From the NCBI RefSeq assembly GCF_024539675.1, contig NZ_JAHHIT010000037.1:1-64000 (forward strand): a DNA stretch of 64,000 bases, read 5' to 3'. Positions 1 to 8,421 of this stretch are shown here, in pieces. Below the pieces are notes generated by a model. The model did no database searches. It saw only the letters and a list, made by a program, of their open reading frames with translations, and had not been told where the DNA came from. The DNA is from Streptomyces hilarionis. GTDB taxonomy: Bacteria; Actinomycetota; Actinomycetes; Streptomycetales; Streptomycetaceae. The translations under genes and the position numbers were made by a program. Every line of letters begins with the position of its first letter. The stretch's first letter is position 1.

Positions 1-575
1 CCCCCACGCCGACCCCGCCGCCGACGGCCGCCGGTACGACGGCGCCGGCCCGGCCCTCGGCGAGCGCCTCGCCGGACGCCCCGCCCTCCGCCACCACGAC
101 CGCCCTCCCCCGGGGCTTCCGGGTCTACCGGGCGCCCGAGGGCTTCTCGGTCGCGCTGCCCGCGGGATGGAAGCGGCTGGAGACCGCGCGCGGAGCCGAC
201 CACGCCTACCGCGTCACCTTCGGCGCGTCCGGCGATCCGCGCACGCTCGCGGTGACCTACAGCGAGAACGCCGGCCCCGACCCGGTCGCCGTCTGGCGGG
301 ACGACGTCGAGCCGAACCTGAGGAAGGCCGACGGATTCCGGCGGATCGGCGCGATCAGGGCGACGACGTACCTGGGCTACAAGGCCGCCGACATGGAGTG
401 GGTCCAGAACGCGGCCGACGGCCCGGAACGGACCCTCGGCCGCGGGTTCCTGCTCGGCGGGCACCGCAGCTTCTCGCTGCGCTGGACGACGCCCGCCGAG
501 GACTTCGGCTCCAAGGCCGACCGGCAGGCCCTCGACACGTTCCTGAGGACCTTCCGGCCCGGCTCAGCCGCCTGA
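1..575 (+). CDS. C-terminal part of an extracytoplasmic-domain protein, possibly a Ser/Thr kinase sensor domain (5' truncated)
   Basis: Only the last 190 residues are inside the window; the frame is open from base 3. A Pro/Thr/Ala-rich linker of about 35 residues leads into a compact domain beginning near GFRVYRAPEGFSVALPAGW and ending FRPGSAA. Streptomyces receptor-type Ser/Thr kinases often carry a Pro/Thr linker followed by a domain with similar wording (PxGFSVxLPxGW, then a C-terminal FxxxLxTFRP). No kinase motif is visible because the N-terminus is missing, so the kinase assignment is inference and another lipoprotein or secreted protein is possible. Its end overlaps the convergent serine hydrolase by 12 bases. 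Confidence 0.5.
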   Translation, partial: PTPTPPPTAAGTTAPARPSASASPDAPPSATTTALPRGFRVYRAPEGFSVALPAGWKRLETARGADHAYRVTFGASGDPRTLAVTYSENAGPDPVAVWRDDVEPNLRKADGFRRIGAIRATTYLGYKAADMEWVQNAADGPERTLGRGFLLGGHRSFSLRWTTPAEDFGSKADRQALDTFLRTFRPGSAA

Positions 576-2051
576 CCGGGGCGAACGGCGCGGCGCCCGC
601 ATCGAGGCCAGCGCCCCGCGGTGCAGCGGCGTCAGGTTCCAGTGGGCGGTGAAGGTCCGCGTGGCGAGCGAGCAGGTCACCCGCAGACGGTGCGGCGTCT
701 CCAGGAACACCAGGTGCGCGGTGAGCGTGCCGGCATCCGTCCACCCGCCGCCGACGGCGATGGGCGCCGGCTCGTCGCTCACCCGCCAGCCGCCCGCCGC
801 GGGAAGACCCAGCGTGAGCTCGTCCTGCTGCTCCGCGAGGCGGAGCGTCCAGCCGTCGGCCCCGTGGGCGACCGTGACGGCCGTCAGCCCCGGCTGGTCG
901 GCGCAGACCCCGTCGGCGGGGGCGAACACGGCGCCCGCCCAGCCGTCCGCTCCCCGCGGCGGTTCCGGCTCGCCCGCCTCCGGCGCCAGCGCGAGGCGGG
1001 TCAGCCGCCCGGCCAGGGCCGTGTCGGCCTCCTCACGGCCGCTCAGCGGCCCCGGCGCGAACGCGGGCACCAGGTGTTCCCAGACGAGGGCCAGCAGCGC
1101 CTGCATGTCGGCGGTGGCCGCGGTGGTCACGATCACGGCGTCGTGCTCGGGCAGCACCAGGCAGAACTGCCCGTAGGCCCCGTCGCCCCGATATCCGTGG
1201 CGCGAACCCCAGAACTGGAAGCCGTAGCCGCGCTCCCAGTCCAGGGGATCCGCGTCCGCGGGGAGTCCGGGAGCGGTCGGCACGTGGACGCGGGTGGCCT
1301 CGGCGACCCACTCTTCCGACAGGAGCCGCTTCCCCTGCCAGGCGCCCCGGTCCAGGTAGAACTGGCCGAGCCGGGCGACCGTGTCGGTCGTGCCGTGCAG
1401 TCCGCTGAAGCCGAGCTCGCGGCCGGTGCGGTCGGTCAGCCAGGCCACCTCGCCGATGCCCAGCGGGTCCAGCAGGCGCGGTCGCAGGTACGCGGTGAGC
1501 GACTGGCCGGTCACGCGCTGCACGATCGCGGCGAGCGTGTACGTGGCGGGCTGGTTGTAGGCGAACACGCTTCCCGGCTCGCGCTCGGGCGGCAGCAGCA
1601 GGAAGCCCCGGACCAGGTCGTCGCGGTCGAGGGCGCGCGCCCGGTCGAGTGTCTCCTCCTCGTGCCCGCTCGCCATCGACGCCACGTGGCGCACCAGCAT
1701 CGCCCGGCTGCGCGGGTCGGTGATCTCCGCCTCGAACTCCGGGAAATACGACACGACCGGGTCGTCGAGGCCGATCAGCCCCTCGGCGACGGCGAAGCCG
1801 AGGGCCGTGGACGTGAAGCTCTTGCTCAGCGAGTACAGCAGGTGGAGCCGGTCGCAGGCGTACGGCGCCCACCAGCCGGAGGCCACGAGCCGGCCGTGCC
1901 GAAGGATCATCAGGCTGTGCGGCTCCACGGCCTCCGTCGCCTCGAGGGCGTCGAGGAACGCGAGGACGCCGAGCGCGTCGACGCCCTCGGCGGACGGGGG
2001 GCTCAAGGGCAGGGCGGACGCGGTGGCATGGGAGGGGGGATGGGCGCTCAT
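564..2051 (-). CDS. Beta-lactamase-family serine hydrolase
   Basis: A 495-residue protein of the class C beta-lactamase / esterase / DD-peptidase superfamily. The nucleophile motif SLSK lies at about residues 74-77 in LLYSLSKSFTS, and a Tyr-Asn pair near residue 165 (FAYNQPATYTL) fits the second catalytic motif. The catalytic domain fills about residues 30-370 and a beta-rich C-terminal domain follows. No signal peptide is seen, so it is probably cytoplasmic; such proteins are usually esterases of unknown substrate rather than antibiotic resistance enzymes. The ATG at 2051 fits the start of homology; the open frame upstream is low-complexity Arg/Pro and is not coding. Confidence 0.85.
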   Translation of the reverse strand: MSAHPPSHATASALPLSPPSAEGVDALGVLAFLDALEATEAVEPHSLMILRHGRLVASGWWAPYACDRLHLLYSLSKSFTSTALGFAVAEGLIGLDDPVVSYFPEFEAEITDPRSRAMLVRHVASMASGHEEETLDRARALDRDDLVRGFLLLPPEREPGSVFAYNQPATYTLAAIVQRVTGQSLTAYLRPRLLDPLGIGEVAWLTDRTGRELGFSGLHGTTDTVARLGQFYLDRGAWQGKRLLSEEWVAEATRVHVPTAPGLPADADPLDWERGYGFQFWGSRHGYRGDGAYGQFCLVLPEHDAVIVTTAATADMQALLALVWEHLVPAFAPGPLSGREEADTALAGRLTRLALAPEAGEPEPPRGADGWAGAVFAPADGVCADQPGLTAVTVAHGADGWTLRLAEQQDELTLGLPAAGGWRVSDEPAPIAVGGGWTDAGTLTAHLVFLETPHRLRVTCSLATRTFTAHWNLTPLHRGALASMRAPRRSPRSGG

Positions 2052-2146
2052 GCCCGCATCCTGCCCCGCCCGAGCCCGGTGATCGACGGGTTTTTCCGGT
2101 GGCGGGCGGTCCGTTTCCCCCGGCGGCGGCCGGGGACCCGGACTCC

Positions 2147-3118
2147 ATGGTGCGAATCGGATACACGATGATGACCGAACAGGCCGGCCCTCGTGACCTG
2201 GTCGACCACGTGGTGCGGGCCGAGGAGGCGGGGTTCGACTTCTCCGTGACGTCGGACCACTACTTCCCGTGGCTGCGCTCCCAGGGGCACTCCCCGTACG
2301 CGTGGAGCGTGCTCGGAGCCGCGGCCCAGGCCACCTCACGGATCCCGCTGATGACGTACGTGACCTGTCCGACGTTCCGCTACCACCCCGCGGTGGTGGC
2401 GCAGAAGGCCGCGACGATGCAACTGCTGTCCGGCGGGCGCTTCCGGCTGGGGCTGGGCTCCGGTGAGAACCTCAACGAGCACGTGGTCGGCGGTGGTTGG
2501 CCCCCGGTGGACGTACGGCACGAGATGTTCGAGGAGGCCGTCGAGATCATCCGCGCCCTGTTCGAGGGCGGTCACGTCACGCGGCACGGCGCGCATTACG
2601 ACGTGGACTCCGCGCGGCTGTGGGACCTTCCGGACGAGCCGCCGCAGATCGGGATCGCCGTCTCGGGCGAGCGGTCGTGCGCGCTCGCCGGCCGGCTGGC
2701 CGACCTGGTGATCGCCACGGAGCCGAAGCCCGAGCTGCTGGAGTCCTTCGACCGGCACGGCGGCGCGGGCAAGCCGCGCGTGGGCCAGCTGCCGGTCTGC
2801 CACGACGCCGACCGGGACGCCGCGGTGCGGCGGGCGCACGACCAGTTCCGCTGGTTCTCCGGCGGCTGGAAGGTGAACTCCGAACTGCCCCACCCGGACT
2901 CCTTCGAGGCCGCGACGCAGTTCGTGACCCCCGACGACGTCGCTTCCTCGATCCCCTGCGGCGACGACCCGGACGACTTCGTCGAGGCCGTCCGCCCGTA
3001 CGCGGAGGCCGGTTTCACGGAGATCGCCCTGGTGCAGATCGGCGGCGACTCGCAGCCGGCCTACCTCGACTGGTCGGAGAAGACCCTGCTGCCCGCCCTG
3101 CGCAAGGAGTTCGGCTGA
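2147..3118 (+). CDS. LLM-class F420-dependent oxidoreductase, FGD-like
   Basis: A 323-residue luciferase-like (beta/alpha)8 barrel protein. The N-terminus MVRIGYTMMTEQ, the SDHYFPW segment at about residues 41-47 and GRFRLGLGSGENLNEHVVG at about residues 103-121 are typical of the F420-dependent glucose-6-phosphate dehydrogenase-like group (the TIGR03557 type). Such enzymes transfer hydride to or from coenzyme F420; the real substrate is unknown. The ATG at 2147 gives the usual family length, and the 16 extra codons upstream are Gly/Pro rich and lack a ribosome site. It starts 95 bases from the divergently transcribed serine hydrolase. Confidence 0.85.
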   Translation: MVRIGYTMMTEQAGPRDLVDHVVRAEEAGFDFSVTSDHYFPWLRSQGHSPYAWSVLGAAAQATSRIPLMTYVTCPTFRYHPAVVAQKAATMQLLSGGRFRLGLGSGENLNEHVVGGGWPPVDVRHEMFEEAVEIIRALFEGGHVTRHGAHYDVDSARLWDLPDEPPQIGIAVSGERSCALAGRLADLVIATEPKPELLESFDRHGGAGKPRVGQLPVCHDADRDAAVRRAHDQFRWFSGGWKVNSELPHPDSFEAATQFVTPDDVASSIPCGDDPDDFVEAVRPYAEAGFTEIALVQIGGDSQPAYLDWSEKTLLPALRKEFG

Positions 3119-3259
3119 GAACCCCGGGGGCAACGGCCCGCGTGCGGGCAGGACGGCGGGCGGGTCGGGCAAAGCACCGTCAACGGTCCTTATAGGCTGC
3201 GGACCGGCACTTGCGCGGTGCCGATCCCCTGGCCAGCAGCCCGCAGAGGAGAGTCATCC

Positions 3260-4381
3260 GTGACCCTGGCGACCGACCTGCCCGAGACGCCCGCCGAGAT
3301 GTCCGTCGGGACGCCCGTCGAGCCGACCGTGGAGACGCCCCTCGAGGCGTCCGCCGACACGCCCGGCGCACCGCTCCCGGCGCCCCTGTCGGACCTCGTG
3401 GCGCGCGACGCCCGCGAGTTCGGCGTCTACGCGCGCACCGGCGGGTGGGCCTTCGGCCTGATGGTGGCGCGCAGCGTGCGCCCCGGCGGGCAGAGCGCGG
3501 ACGAGACGCCGAAGGTGTCGGCCAAGGAGTTCGCCGACCTGGCCGGCTGCTCCCCCGAACGCGTCATGCGCTACTACAAGGCGTGGGACCGGGCCGCCGA
3601 CGACGGCCTGGTCCCGCACTTCGAGGAGCTGTCGCCGGGCCAGGAAGTCGAGCTGCCGGACGCCGAGGTGTGGCTCGCCTACTACGTCGCCCGCTCCAGC
3701 GCGGCCTCCGAACGCGGCGCCGCGATCACGCAGGCCGCCGAGGCCGAGGGCATCCGCCCGACGAAGGCGCTGGAGGTCGCGGAGAACCCGACCGCGCTGC
3801 GCGCGGCGATCCTCGCCGACCCCTCGACCGCCCGCGCGGCCCGCGCCGCCCTGCTGGACCGCGTCCGGGAGGACCCGGACCTACAGACCGAGCTGGCGCG
3901 GGACGTGGTGCGCACCGACGACCTCAAGAAGGCCGTGGCCACCGAGAGCCGCTCGGCCGACCGGATCGGGTACGTCCGTCAGATCGCCGAGTCGGGCATG
4001 ATCAGGACTCCCGCCGGCCAGACGGTGGACGCGCCCGTCGAGCTGCGCCAGGAGGCCGAGCGGCACCTGTCGCTGCTCGACGAACTCGACGACGACGAGG
4101 ACTGCGGGCAGTGGGCGAGCGACGCCTACGACACCATGAAGTCCCTGGTCGTGGAGACCGTCGAGGCCGACCCCGACCTGCGCGTCCAGGAGCGGCGCAC
4201 GAAGTTCTACAGCAGTCTCCAGCGGGCGACGAAGGTCTTCGAGGAGCTCACGTTCGACGACGTCGACGCGCAGGAGTTCTACGAGGACGACATGGTGCAG
4301 CAGCTGGAGGAGCTCCAGCAGGCGATCGGGACCTGCATCGCCGCGCTGCGCGGTGCCCAGGGCTCCGCGCCCGGGGCCTGA
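3260..4381 (+). CDS. Conserved hypothetical protein with a possible DNA-binding segment
   Basis: A 373-residue soluble acidic protein that I do not recognise by name. The first 45 residues are a low-complexity Thr/Pro/Val/Glu tail. Residues about 88-115 (KVSAKEFADLAGCSPERVMR) look like a helix-turn-helix with a recognition helix. The middle is helical and Ala/Asp/Glu rich; the C-terminal 80 residues contain SLLDELDDDEDCGQW and a probable coiled coil (MVQQLEELQQAIGTCIAAL). The GTG at 3260 follows an AGGAGAG ribosome site. A TATAGG hexamer at about 3191 is a candidate -10. The composition suggests an actinobacterial regulatory or plasmid-maintenance-like protein, but no function can be assigned. 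Confidence 0.75.
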   Translation: MTLATDLPETPAEMSVGTPVEPTVETPLEASADTPGAPLPAPLSDLVARDAREFGVYARTGGWAFGLMVARSVRPGGQSADETPKVSAKEFADLAGCSPERVMRYYKAWDRAADDGLVPHFEELSPGQEVELPDAEVWLAYYVARSSAASERGAAITQAAEAEGIRPTKALEVAENPTALRAAILADPSTARAARAALLDRVREDPDLQTELARDVVRTDDLKKAVATESRSADRIGYVRQIAESGMIRTPAGQTVDAPVELRQEAERHLSLLDELDDDEDCGQWASDAYDTMKSLVVETVEADPDLRVQERRTKFYSSLQRATKVFEELTFDDVDAQEFYEDDMVQQLEELQQAIGTCIAALRGAQGSAPGA

Positions 4382-4412
4382 CAGCCCGGTCGGGCCGGGC
4401 TCCGGGGCGGCG

Positions 4413-4424
4413 GGCTCCGGAGCC
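4413..4424. terminator. GC-rich palindrome between convergent genes
   Basis: GGCTCCGGAGCC is a perfect 12-base palindrome inside a G+C-rich segment with several overlapping GCCGGG/CCCGGC pairings. It lies between the convergent ends at 4381 and 4484, so a bidirectional terminator is plausible. There is no U-tract. Confidence 0.35.
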
Positions 4425-4483
4425 GGGCCGGAGCCGGGCCGAGCATCCGGCCCCGTCGTGCCGGCCCCCCTCGTCGTTCCGGC

Positions 4484-4981
4484 TCAGTTCGTCGTGTAGC
4501 GGCGGCGCGTCCACAGGGGCACCACGAACCAGCACAGCCCGTACCACGAGACCACGCCCGCGACGAGCCACGGCACGAAGGCGTCGTGGGTGGCCACGCG
4601 CAGGATCAGCAGCAGCGAGGAGGTCATGGTGGCGAGCAGCAGGACCAGACCGATGACGGTCAGCCTGGACGCCACCTGCACCGTCTGCGGTTTCACCCGC
4701 CGCCCCGACACGAGCCGGTGCAGCGACACCGGCCCTATCAGGGCGCCGGTCGCGCAGGCCCCGAGGACCACGGTCACGATGTAGATGACCTTGTCCACGT
4801 CCTGAAGGTCCGCGTAGCGCGGAGTGAACACGACGGTCAGCAGGAAGCCGAAGAGGATCTGCACACCCGTCTGGGCCACGCGGATCTCCTGGAGGAGCTC
4901 CACCCACATCCGGTCGGCTCTCTCCTCCTCGGTCTCGTCGCGCCCCGTGCGCCGCTCGGAACTCGTCGCCGTGTCCGTCAC
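4484..4981 (-). CDS. DUF6328 family membrane protein
   Basis: A 165-residue integral membrane protein. After a charged N-terminus (RRTGRDETEEERADRMWVELLQEIRV) come four hydrophobic segments at about residues 38-55, 65-85, 105-125 and 133-155. The motif ELLQEIRVAQTGVQILFGFLL is characteristic of DUF6328 proteins, which are common in actinobacteria and of unknown role. It is a single gene; the next gene downstream converges on it. Confidence 0.8.
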   Translation of the reverse strand: MTDTATSSERRTGRDETEEERADRMWVELLQEIRVAQTGVQILFGFLLTVVFTPRYADLQDVDKVIYIVTVVLGACATGALIGPVSLHRLVSGRRVKPQTVQVASRLTVIGLVLLLATMTSSLLLILRVATHDAFVPWLVAGVVSWYGLCWFVVPLWTRRRYTTN

Positions 4982-5077
4982 CTTTACCGTCCTCCCGATT
5001 CCGAGTGGTCCCTCGACCCCCTCATCACCGCGAGTACCCCGTGAACGGCGGTTTTCGCAGGTCGCCGCCGCCCTCGT

Positions 5078-6061
5078 CTACCAGCGCCCCTCGACCTGCT
5101 CCCTGATGCGCCGGTCGTAGAGGTCGCGCACGGCCGCGAGGGTCTGCCCGGAGAGCTCGGGGAGCTTGGCGGCGGCCGCGTTGGCGCGGGCCTGCTCGGG
5201 CGAGCGGGCGCCCGGGATCACCGTGGTCACGCCGGGTTGCTGGACGATCCAGCGCAGGGCGAGCTGGGCCGGGGTGTATCCCTCGGGGGCCAGGGCCGCG
5301 AACTCGACGGCGGCCTCGACGCCGGTCGTGTAGTCGACGCCGGAGAACGTCTCGCCCTGGTCGAAGGCCTCGCCGTGCCGGTTGTAGGCGCGGTGGTCGT
5401 TCTCCGGGAACACCGTGTCCGCCGTGTACTTGCCCGAGAGCAGGCCGGAGGCGAGCGGGACGCGGGCGATGACGCCGACGCCGGCCGCGCGCGCCGCCGG
5501 GAGCACCTCGTTCAGGGGCTTCAGGCGGAACGGGTTGAGGATGATCTGCACGCTCGCCACCCCGGGCCGGGCGATCGCGGTCAGGGCCTCGGCGCAGGTC
5601 TCGACGCTGACGCCGTAGTGCGCGATGCGCTCCTCCTCGACGAGCGTGTCGAGGGCGTCGAACACCTCGTCGCTGGAGTAGACGGGGGTCGGCGGGCAGT
5701 GCAGCTGCACCAGGTCGATCCGGTCGACGCCGAGGTTGCGGCGGGAACGGTCGTTCCAGGCACGGAAGTTGTCGAGGACGTAGTTCTCGGGGATCTGCTC
5801 CGCGCGGCGGCCCATCTTGGTGGCGACCAGCACGTGCAGGTCCGGCCGGCCGCTGAGGAACGCGGCGATGGTCTGCTCGCTGCGGCCGTCGCCGTAGACG
5901 TCCGCGGTGTCGAAGAAGGTGACGCCCGACTCGGCGGCCGCCTCCAGAACCGTCAGTGCTTCCTTGTCGTCGACGTCTCCCCAGTCGGCGCCCAGCTGCC
6001 AGGTCCCGAGACCGACGACGGATGCGTGCTGACCAGACCTGCCGAATTCGCGCTCGTCCAT
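5078..6061 (-). CDS. Aldo/keto reductase
   Basis: A 327-residue NADPH-dependent (beta/alpha)8 oxidoreductase. The catalytic tetrad is visible as Asp and Tyr in FFDTADVYGDGRSE (residues 49-62), Lys in VATKMGRR (about 81) and His in VQLHCPPTP (about 116-124). The cofactor region VIPGARSPEQARANAAAA lies near the C-terminus. The substrate is not evident. It lies 69 bases downstream of the TetR gene on the same strand and may be the last gene of an exporter-regulator-reductase unit controlled by the paired operators near 8350, which would suggest that it modifies a compound sensed by the regulator. Confidence 0.88.
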   Translation of the reverse strand: MDEREFGRSGQHASVVGLGTWQLGADWGDVDDKEALTVLEAAAESGVTFFDTADVYGDGRSEQTIAAFLSGRPDLHVLVATKMGRRAEQIPENYVLDNFRAWNDRSRRNLGVDRIDLVQLHCPPTPVYSSDEVFDALDTLVEEERIAHYGVSVETCAEALTAIARPGVASVQIILNPFRLKPLNEVLPAARAAGVGVIARVPLASGLLSGKYTADTVFPENDHRAYNRHGEAFDQGETFSGVDYTTGVEAAVEFAALAPEGYTPAQLALRWIVQQPGVTTVIPGARSPEQARANAAAAKLPELSGQTLAAVRDLYDRRIREQVEGRW

Positions 6062-6130
6062 GGCGTCAGTCTGTCATCCGGCGCCCCGTCGTGCGGCCGC
6101 GGCCGCCCGTACGCGGGCCGCGCACGTGGA

Positions 6131-6793
6131 TCACTCGGCGGCCGGTGCGGACCCGGGCCGCGGGGCCCGGCCGTCGAGGTGGGCCTGCACGGTGGGCCCG
6201 TAGCGGTCGACGACGTCGTCGACCGGCATCGCTCGCAGGGCGGCGCCGCGCGCGATGCCGAACATCACGCCGAGCCCGAGCAGCGCGGCGATGGCGAGTT
6301 CGGCGCGCACGGCCGCGTCGGGGCCGGTCAGGCGGGCGGCGAGCTTGTCGCTGACCTGGGCGCGGAAGGTGGCGCGCAGGACGTCGCCGTGCTCGCCGTG
6401 CAGGGGTGCGAAGGCGATGCGCAGCACGGGGTCGGCGCCGCGCTCGAGCTGGCTGACCAGGACGTGCCGGACCATGTGCCGGCCGAGTTCGGCCGGCGGG
6501 GCGTCGAGCAGGGCGTCGGCGTCCTCCTCGAAGGACATGACGCGGGCGAAGAGCGCGTCCTTGTTGCCGAAGTACTTCAGCACCAGCGGCGGGCTCACCC
6601 CGGCGCGCTCCGCGACCGCCTTGAGGGTGAGGTCGGCGTGCGCGTGGCGGGCGAGGAGGTGGCGGGCGGCGCGCAGGATGGCGGCCTTGGTGGCCTCGGC
6701 GTCGCGCCGGGCCGGGGCCCGGCCGCCGCCGGGTCCCGCTGCCTCGGGTGGGGCGCCGCGTGCGGCGCCGGGTGCGGTGCTCACGGCACTCAT
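6131..6793 (-). CDS. TetR family transcriptional regulator
   Basis: A 220-residue repressor-type protein. After a 30-residue disordered Ala/Gly/Pro head, the TetR helix-turn-helix spans about residues 35-80 (LTLKAVAERAGVSPPLVLKYF, with the FGNKDALFARVM flank). The C-terminal helical domain is a ligand-binding and dimer domain of TetR_C type (LEARLxxFAPLHGEHGD-like helices). Its start codon overlaps the stop of the MFS gene by four bases, so the two are translationally coupled. The obvious targets are the two GTGAAT-N4-ATTCAC sites upstream of the MFS gene, giving a self-regulated efflux unit. Confidence 0.9.
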   Translation of the reverse strand: MSAVSTAPGAARGAPPEAAGPGGGRAPARRDAEATKAAILRAARHLLARHAHADLTLKAVAERAGVSPPLVLKYFGNKDALFARVMSFEEDADALLDAPPAELGRHMVRHVLVSQLERGADPVLRIAFAPLHGEHGDVLRATFRAQVSDKLAARLTGPDAAVRAELAIAALLGLGVMFGIARGAALRAMPVDDVVDRYGPTVQAHLDGRAPRPGSAPAAE

Positions 6794-8298
6794 GCTCCCT
6801 CCCTCGCCCCGTCGTTCACCCGCCGGGTGCGGCTCCGGGCGTGTGGCGTGTCGTGCGGACCGTGCTCGCGGTCACCTTCGCGGTCGCGGTCGCCGGGGAT
6901 GGTGAGCGCGACGGCGCAGGCCGCCAGCGCCACCGCGCCCGCCACCGCGAAGGCGATCAGGTAGCCGTGCAGCGTCGGCACCGGCCGTCCGTCGACGAGG
7001 CCCGTGTGGTGCACGAGCACGGCGGCGACGGCCGCGCTGGAGACGGCCTGGCCGATCGTGCGCATCAGGACGTTCACGCCGTTGGCCGAGGCGGTCTGTC
7101 CGGGCGGCACGGCGCGCAGGATGAGCGCGGGGAGCGCGGAGTAGGCGAGGGTGGTCCCGGTCGCCACGACCGTCGCCCCCACCATGATCATCCACAGTTC
7201 GCGGCTGTCGGCGACGCGCACGGCGTACCCCGAGGCGATGACGGCGGCGCCCAGGGCGAGGGTGACGCGGGGTCCGCGCGCCTCGGAGATACGGGCCGAG
7301 ACCGGTGAGAAGAGCAGCATGGTGACGCCGCCGGGCAGCAGGCACAGACCGGTCTGGACGATGGACAGCCCCAGTCCGTACCCGCTCGCCTTCGGAGCCT
7401 GCACCAGCTGGGCGGTCACCAGCGAGTTGGCGTAGAAGGCGAAGCCGGTCAGGAGCGCGGCCACGTGGGAGAGGCCTACCCGGGGCCGGGAGACCAGGCG
7501 CAGGTCGACCAACGGGCGTTCCGCGCGCAGCTGCTGCCGGCGCCACAGCGCGAGGACCACGGCCGCGCCCAGGAACAGGCCCAGGACGCGGGTGCTCGTC
7601 CAGCCCCACTGGCCGCCCTGGGACACCGCCAGGAGCAGGCAGACCAGCCCGGCCGCCAGGCCCAGCGCGCCGGTGACGTCGAACCGGCCGGGTTCGCGCA
7701 CGGGGGACTCCGGCACCGCCCACCGGATCAGCGCGACGCCGGTCGCCCCCAGGGCGGCGGTCACCCAGAACATCACGTGCCAGTTCGCGTACTGCACGAC
7801 CACGGCCGCCGCGGGCAGCCCCAGCGCGGCCCCGATGCCGACGGTGGAGCTCATCAGCGCCACGGCGGAGCCGCGCCGCTGCGGGGGCAGCTCGTCGCGC
7901 AGGATGCTGATGGACAGCGGGACGACGCAGGACGCGGCGCCCTGTAGGGCGCGAGCCGCGATCAGCACGCCGATGTCGGAGGTGAGGGCGCAGATCACCG
8001 AGCCGGCGGCCATCAGCGCGAACGACAGCAGGAGCACCCGCCGTTTGCCGTACATGTCGCCGGCCCGGCCGAGGACGGGGGTGAGGACCGCGCCGGACAG
8101 CAGCGAGGCGGTCACCATCCAGGAGACCGCGCCGGCGGAGGCGCCGGTCAGCCGGGGCAGGTCGGGCAGCAGGGGGACGACGACGGTCTGCATGACCGCC
8201 ATGAGGATGCCGCAGTACGCCAGGACCGGGATGGTGAGCCGGGCCCGCACACCTGCGGCCTCCCCGGCCGGAGCGGATATCGGGGCGGGCGACGCCAT
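6790..8298 (-). CDS. MFS drug-efflux transporter, DHA2-like (14 TM)
   Basis: A 502-residue polytopic inner-membrane protein. Motif A-like sequence GRAGDMYGKRRVLL lies after TM2 at about residues 75-88, motif B-like LIAARALQGAAS in TM4, and motif C-like GIGAALGLPAAAVVV in TM5. About 14 hydrophobic segments and the length fit the DHA2 (EmrB/QacA) drug:proton antiporters. The ATG at 8298 has GGAG five bases upstream; a GTG at 8304 would overlap that ribosome site and is less likely. It is the first gene of an operon with the TetR gene, and the promoter carries two TetR-type operators. Confidence 0.9.
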   Translation of the reverse strand: MASPAPISAPAGEAAGVRARLTIPVLAYCGILMAVMQTVVVPLLPDLPRLTGASAGAVSWMVTASLLSGAVLTPVLGRAGDMYGKRRVLLLSFALMAAGSVICALTSDIGVLIAARALQGAASCVVPLSISILRDELPPQRRGSAVALMSSTVGIGAALGLPAAAVVVQYANWHVMFWVTAALGATGVALIRWAVPESPVREPGRFDVTGALGLAAGLVCLLLAVSQGGQWGWTSTRVLGLFLGAAVVLALWRRQQLRAERPLVDLRLVSRPRVGLSHVAALLTGFAFYANSLVTAQLVQAPKASGYGLGLSIVQTGLCLLPGGVTMLLFSPVSARISEARGPRVTLALGAAVIASGYAVRVADSRELWMIMVGATVVATGTTLAYSALPALILRAVPPGQTASANGVNVLMRTIGQAVSSAAVAAVLVHHTGLVDGRPVPTLHGYLIAFAVAGAVALAACAVALTIPGDRDREGDREHGPHDTPHARSRTRRVNDGAREGA

Positions 8299-8334
8299 GG
8301 ACACTCCAGCGGCCGGTACGGCACGAGAACATGG

Positions 8335-8373
8335 GTGAATGGGAATTCACCGTAGCAGTGAATGGCCATTCAC
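8335..8373 (-). promoter_or_regulatory. Tandem pair of palindromic operators upstream of the MFS-tetR genes
   Basis: Two 16-base dyads sit 23 bases apart, start to start: GTGAATGGGAATTCAC at 8335-8350 and GTGAATGGCCATTCAC at 8358-8373. Both match GTGAAT-N4-ATTCAC and the second is a perfect palindrome. They lie 37-75 bases upstream of the MFS start, in a locally AT-richer stretch. Dyads of this length are typical of TetR-family binding, and the cognate regulator is encoded in the same unit. Confidence 0.7.
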
Positions 8374-8421
8374 CCAAGGTCTCGGCAGGTCTCGGCGTCG
8401 CTCCGCGCGGGGCCGGGCCCG

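Noticed and set aside
621..2171. Long plus-strand open frame of over 500 codons opposite the serine hydrolase gene
   Set aside because: It is antisense to a gene with clear catalytic motifs, and the product is a low-complexity Arg/Gly/Val/Gln string. In G+C-rich DNA such frames arise from codon bias. The same holds for several other long antisense frames, such as 5237-6964, 21478-23106 and 34254-36434.
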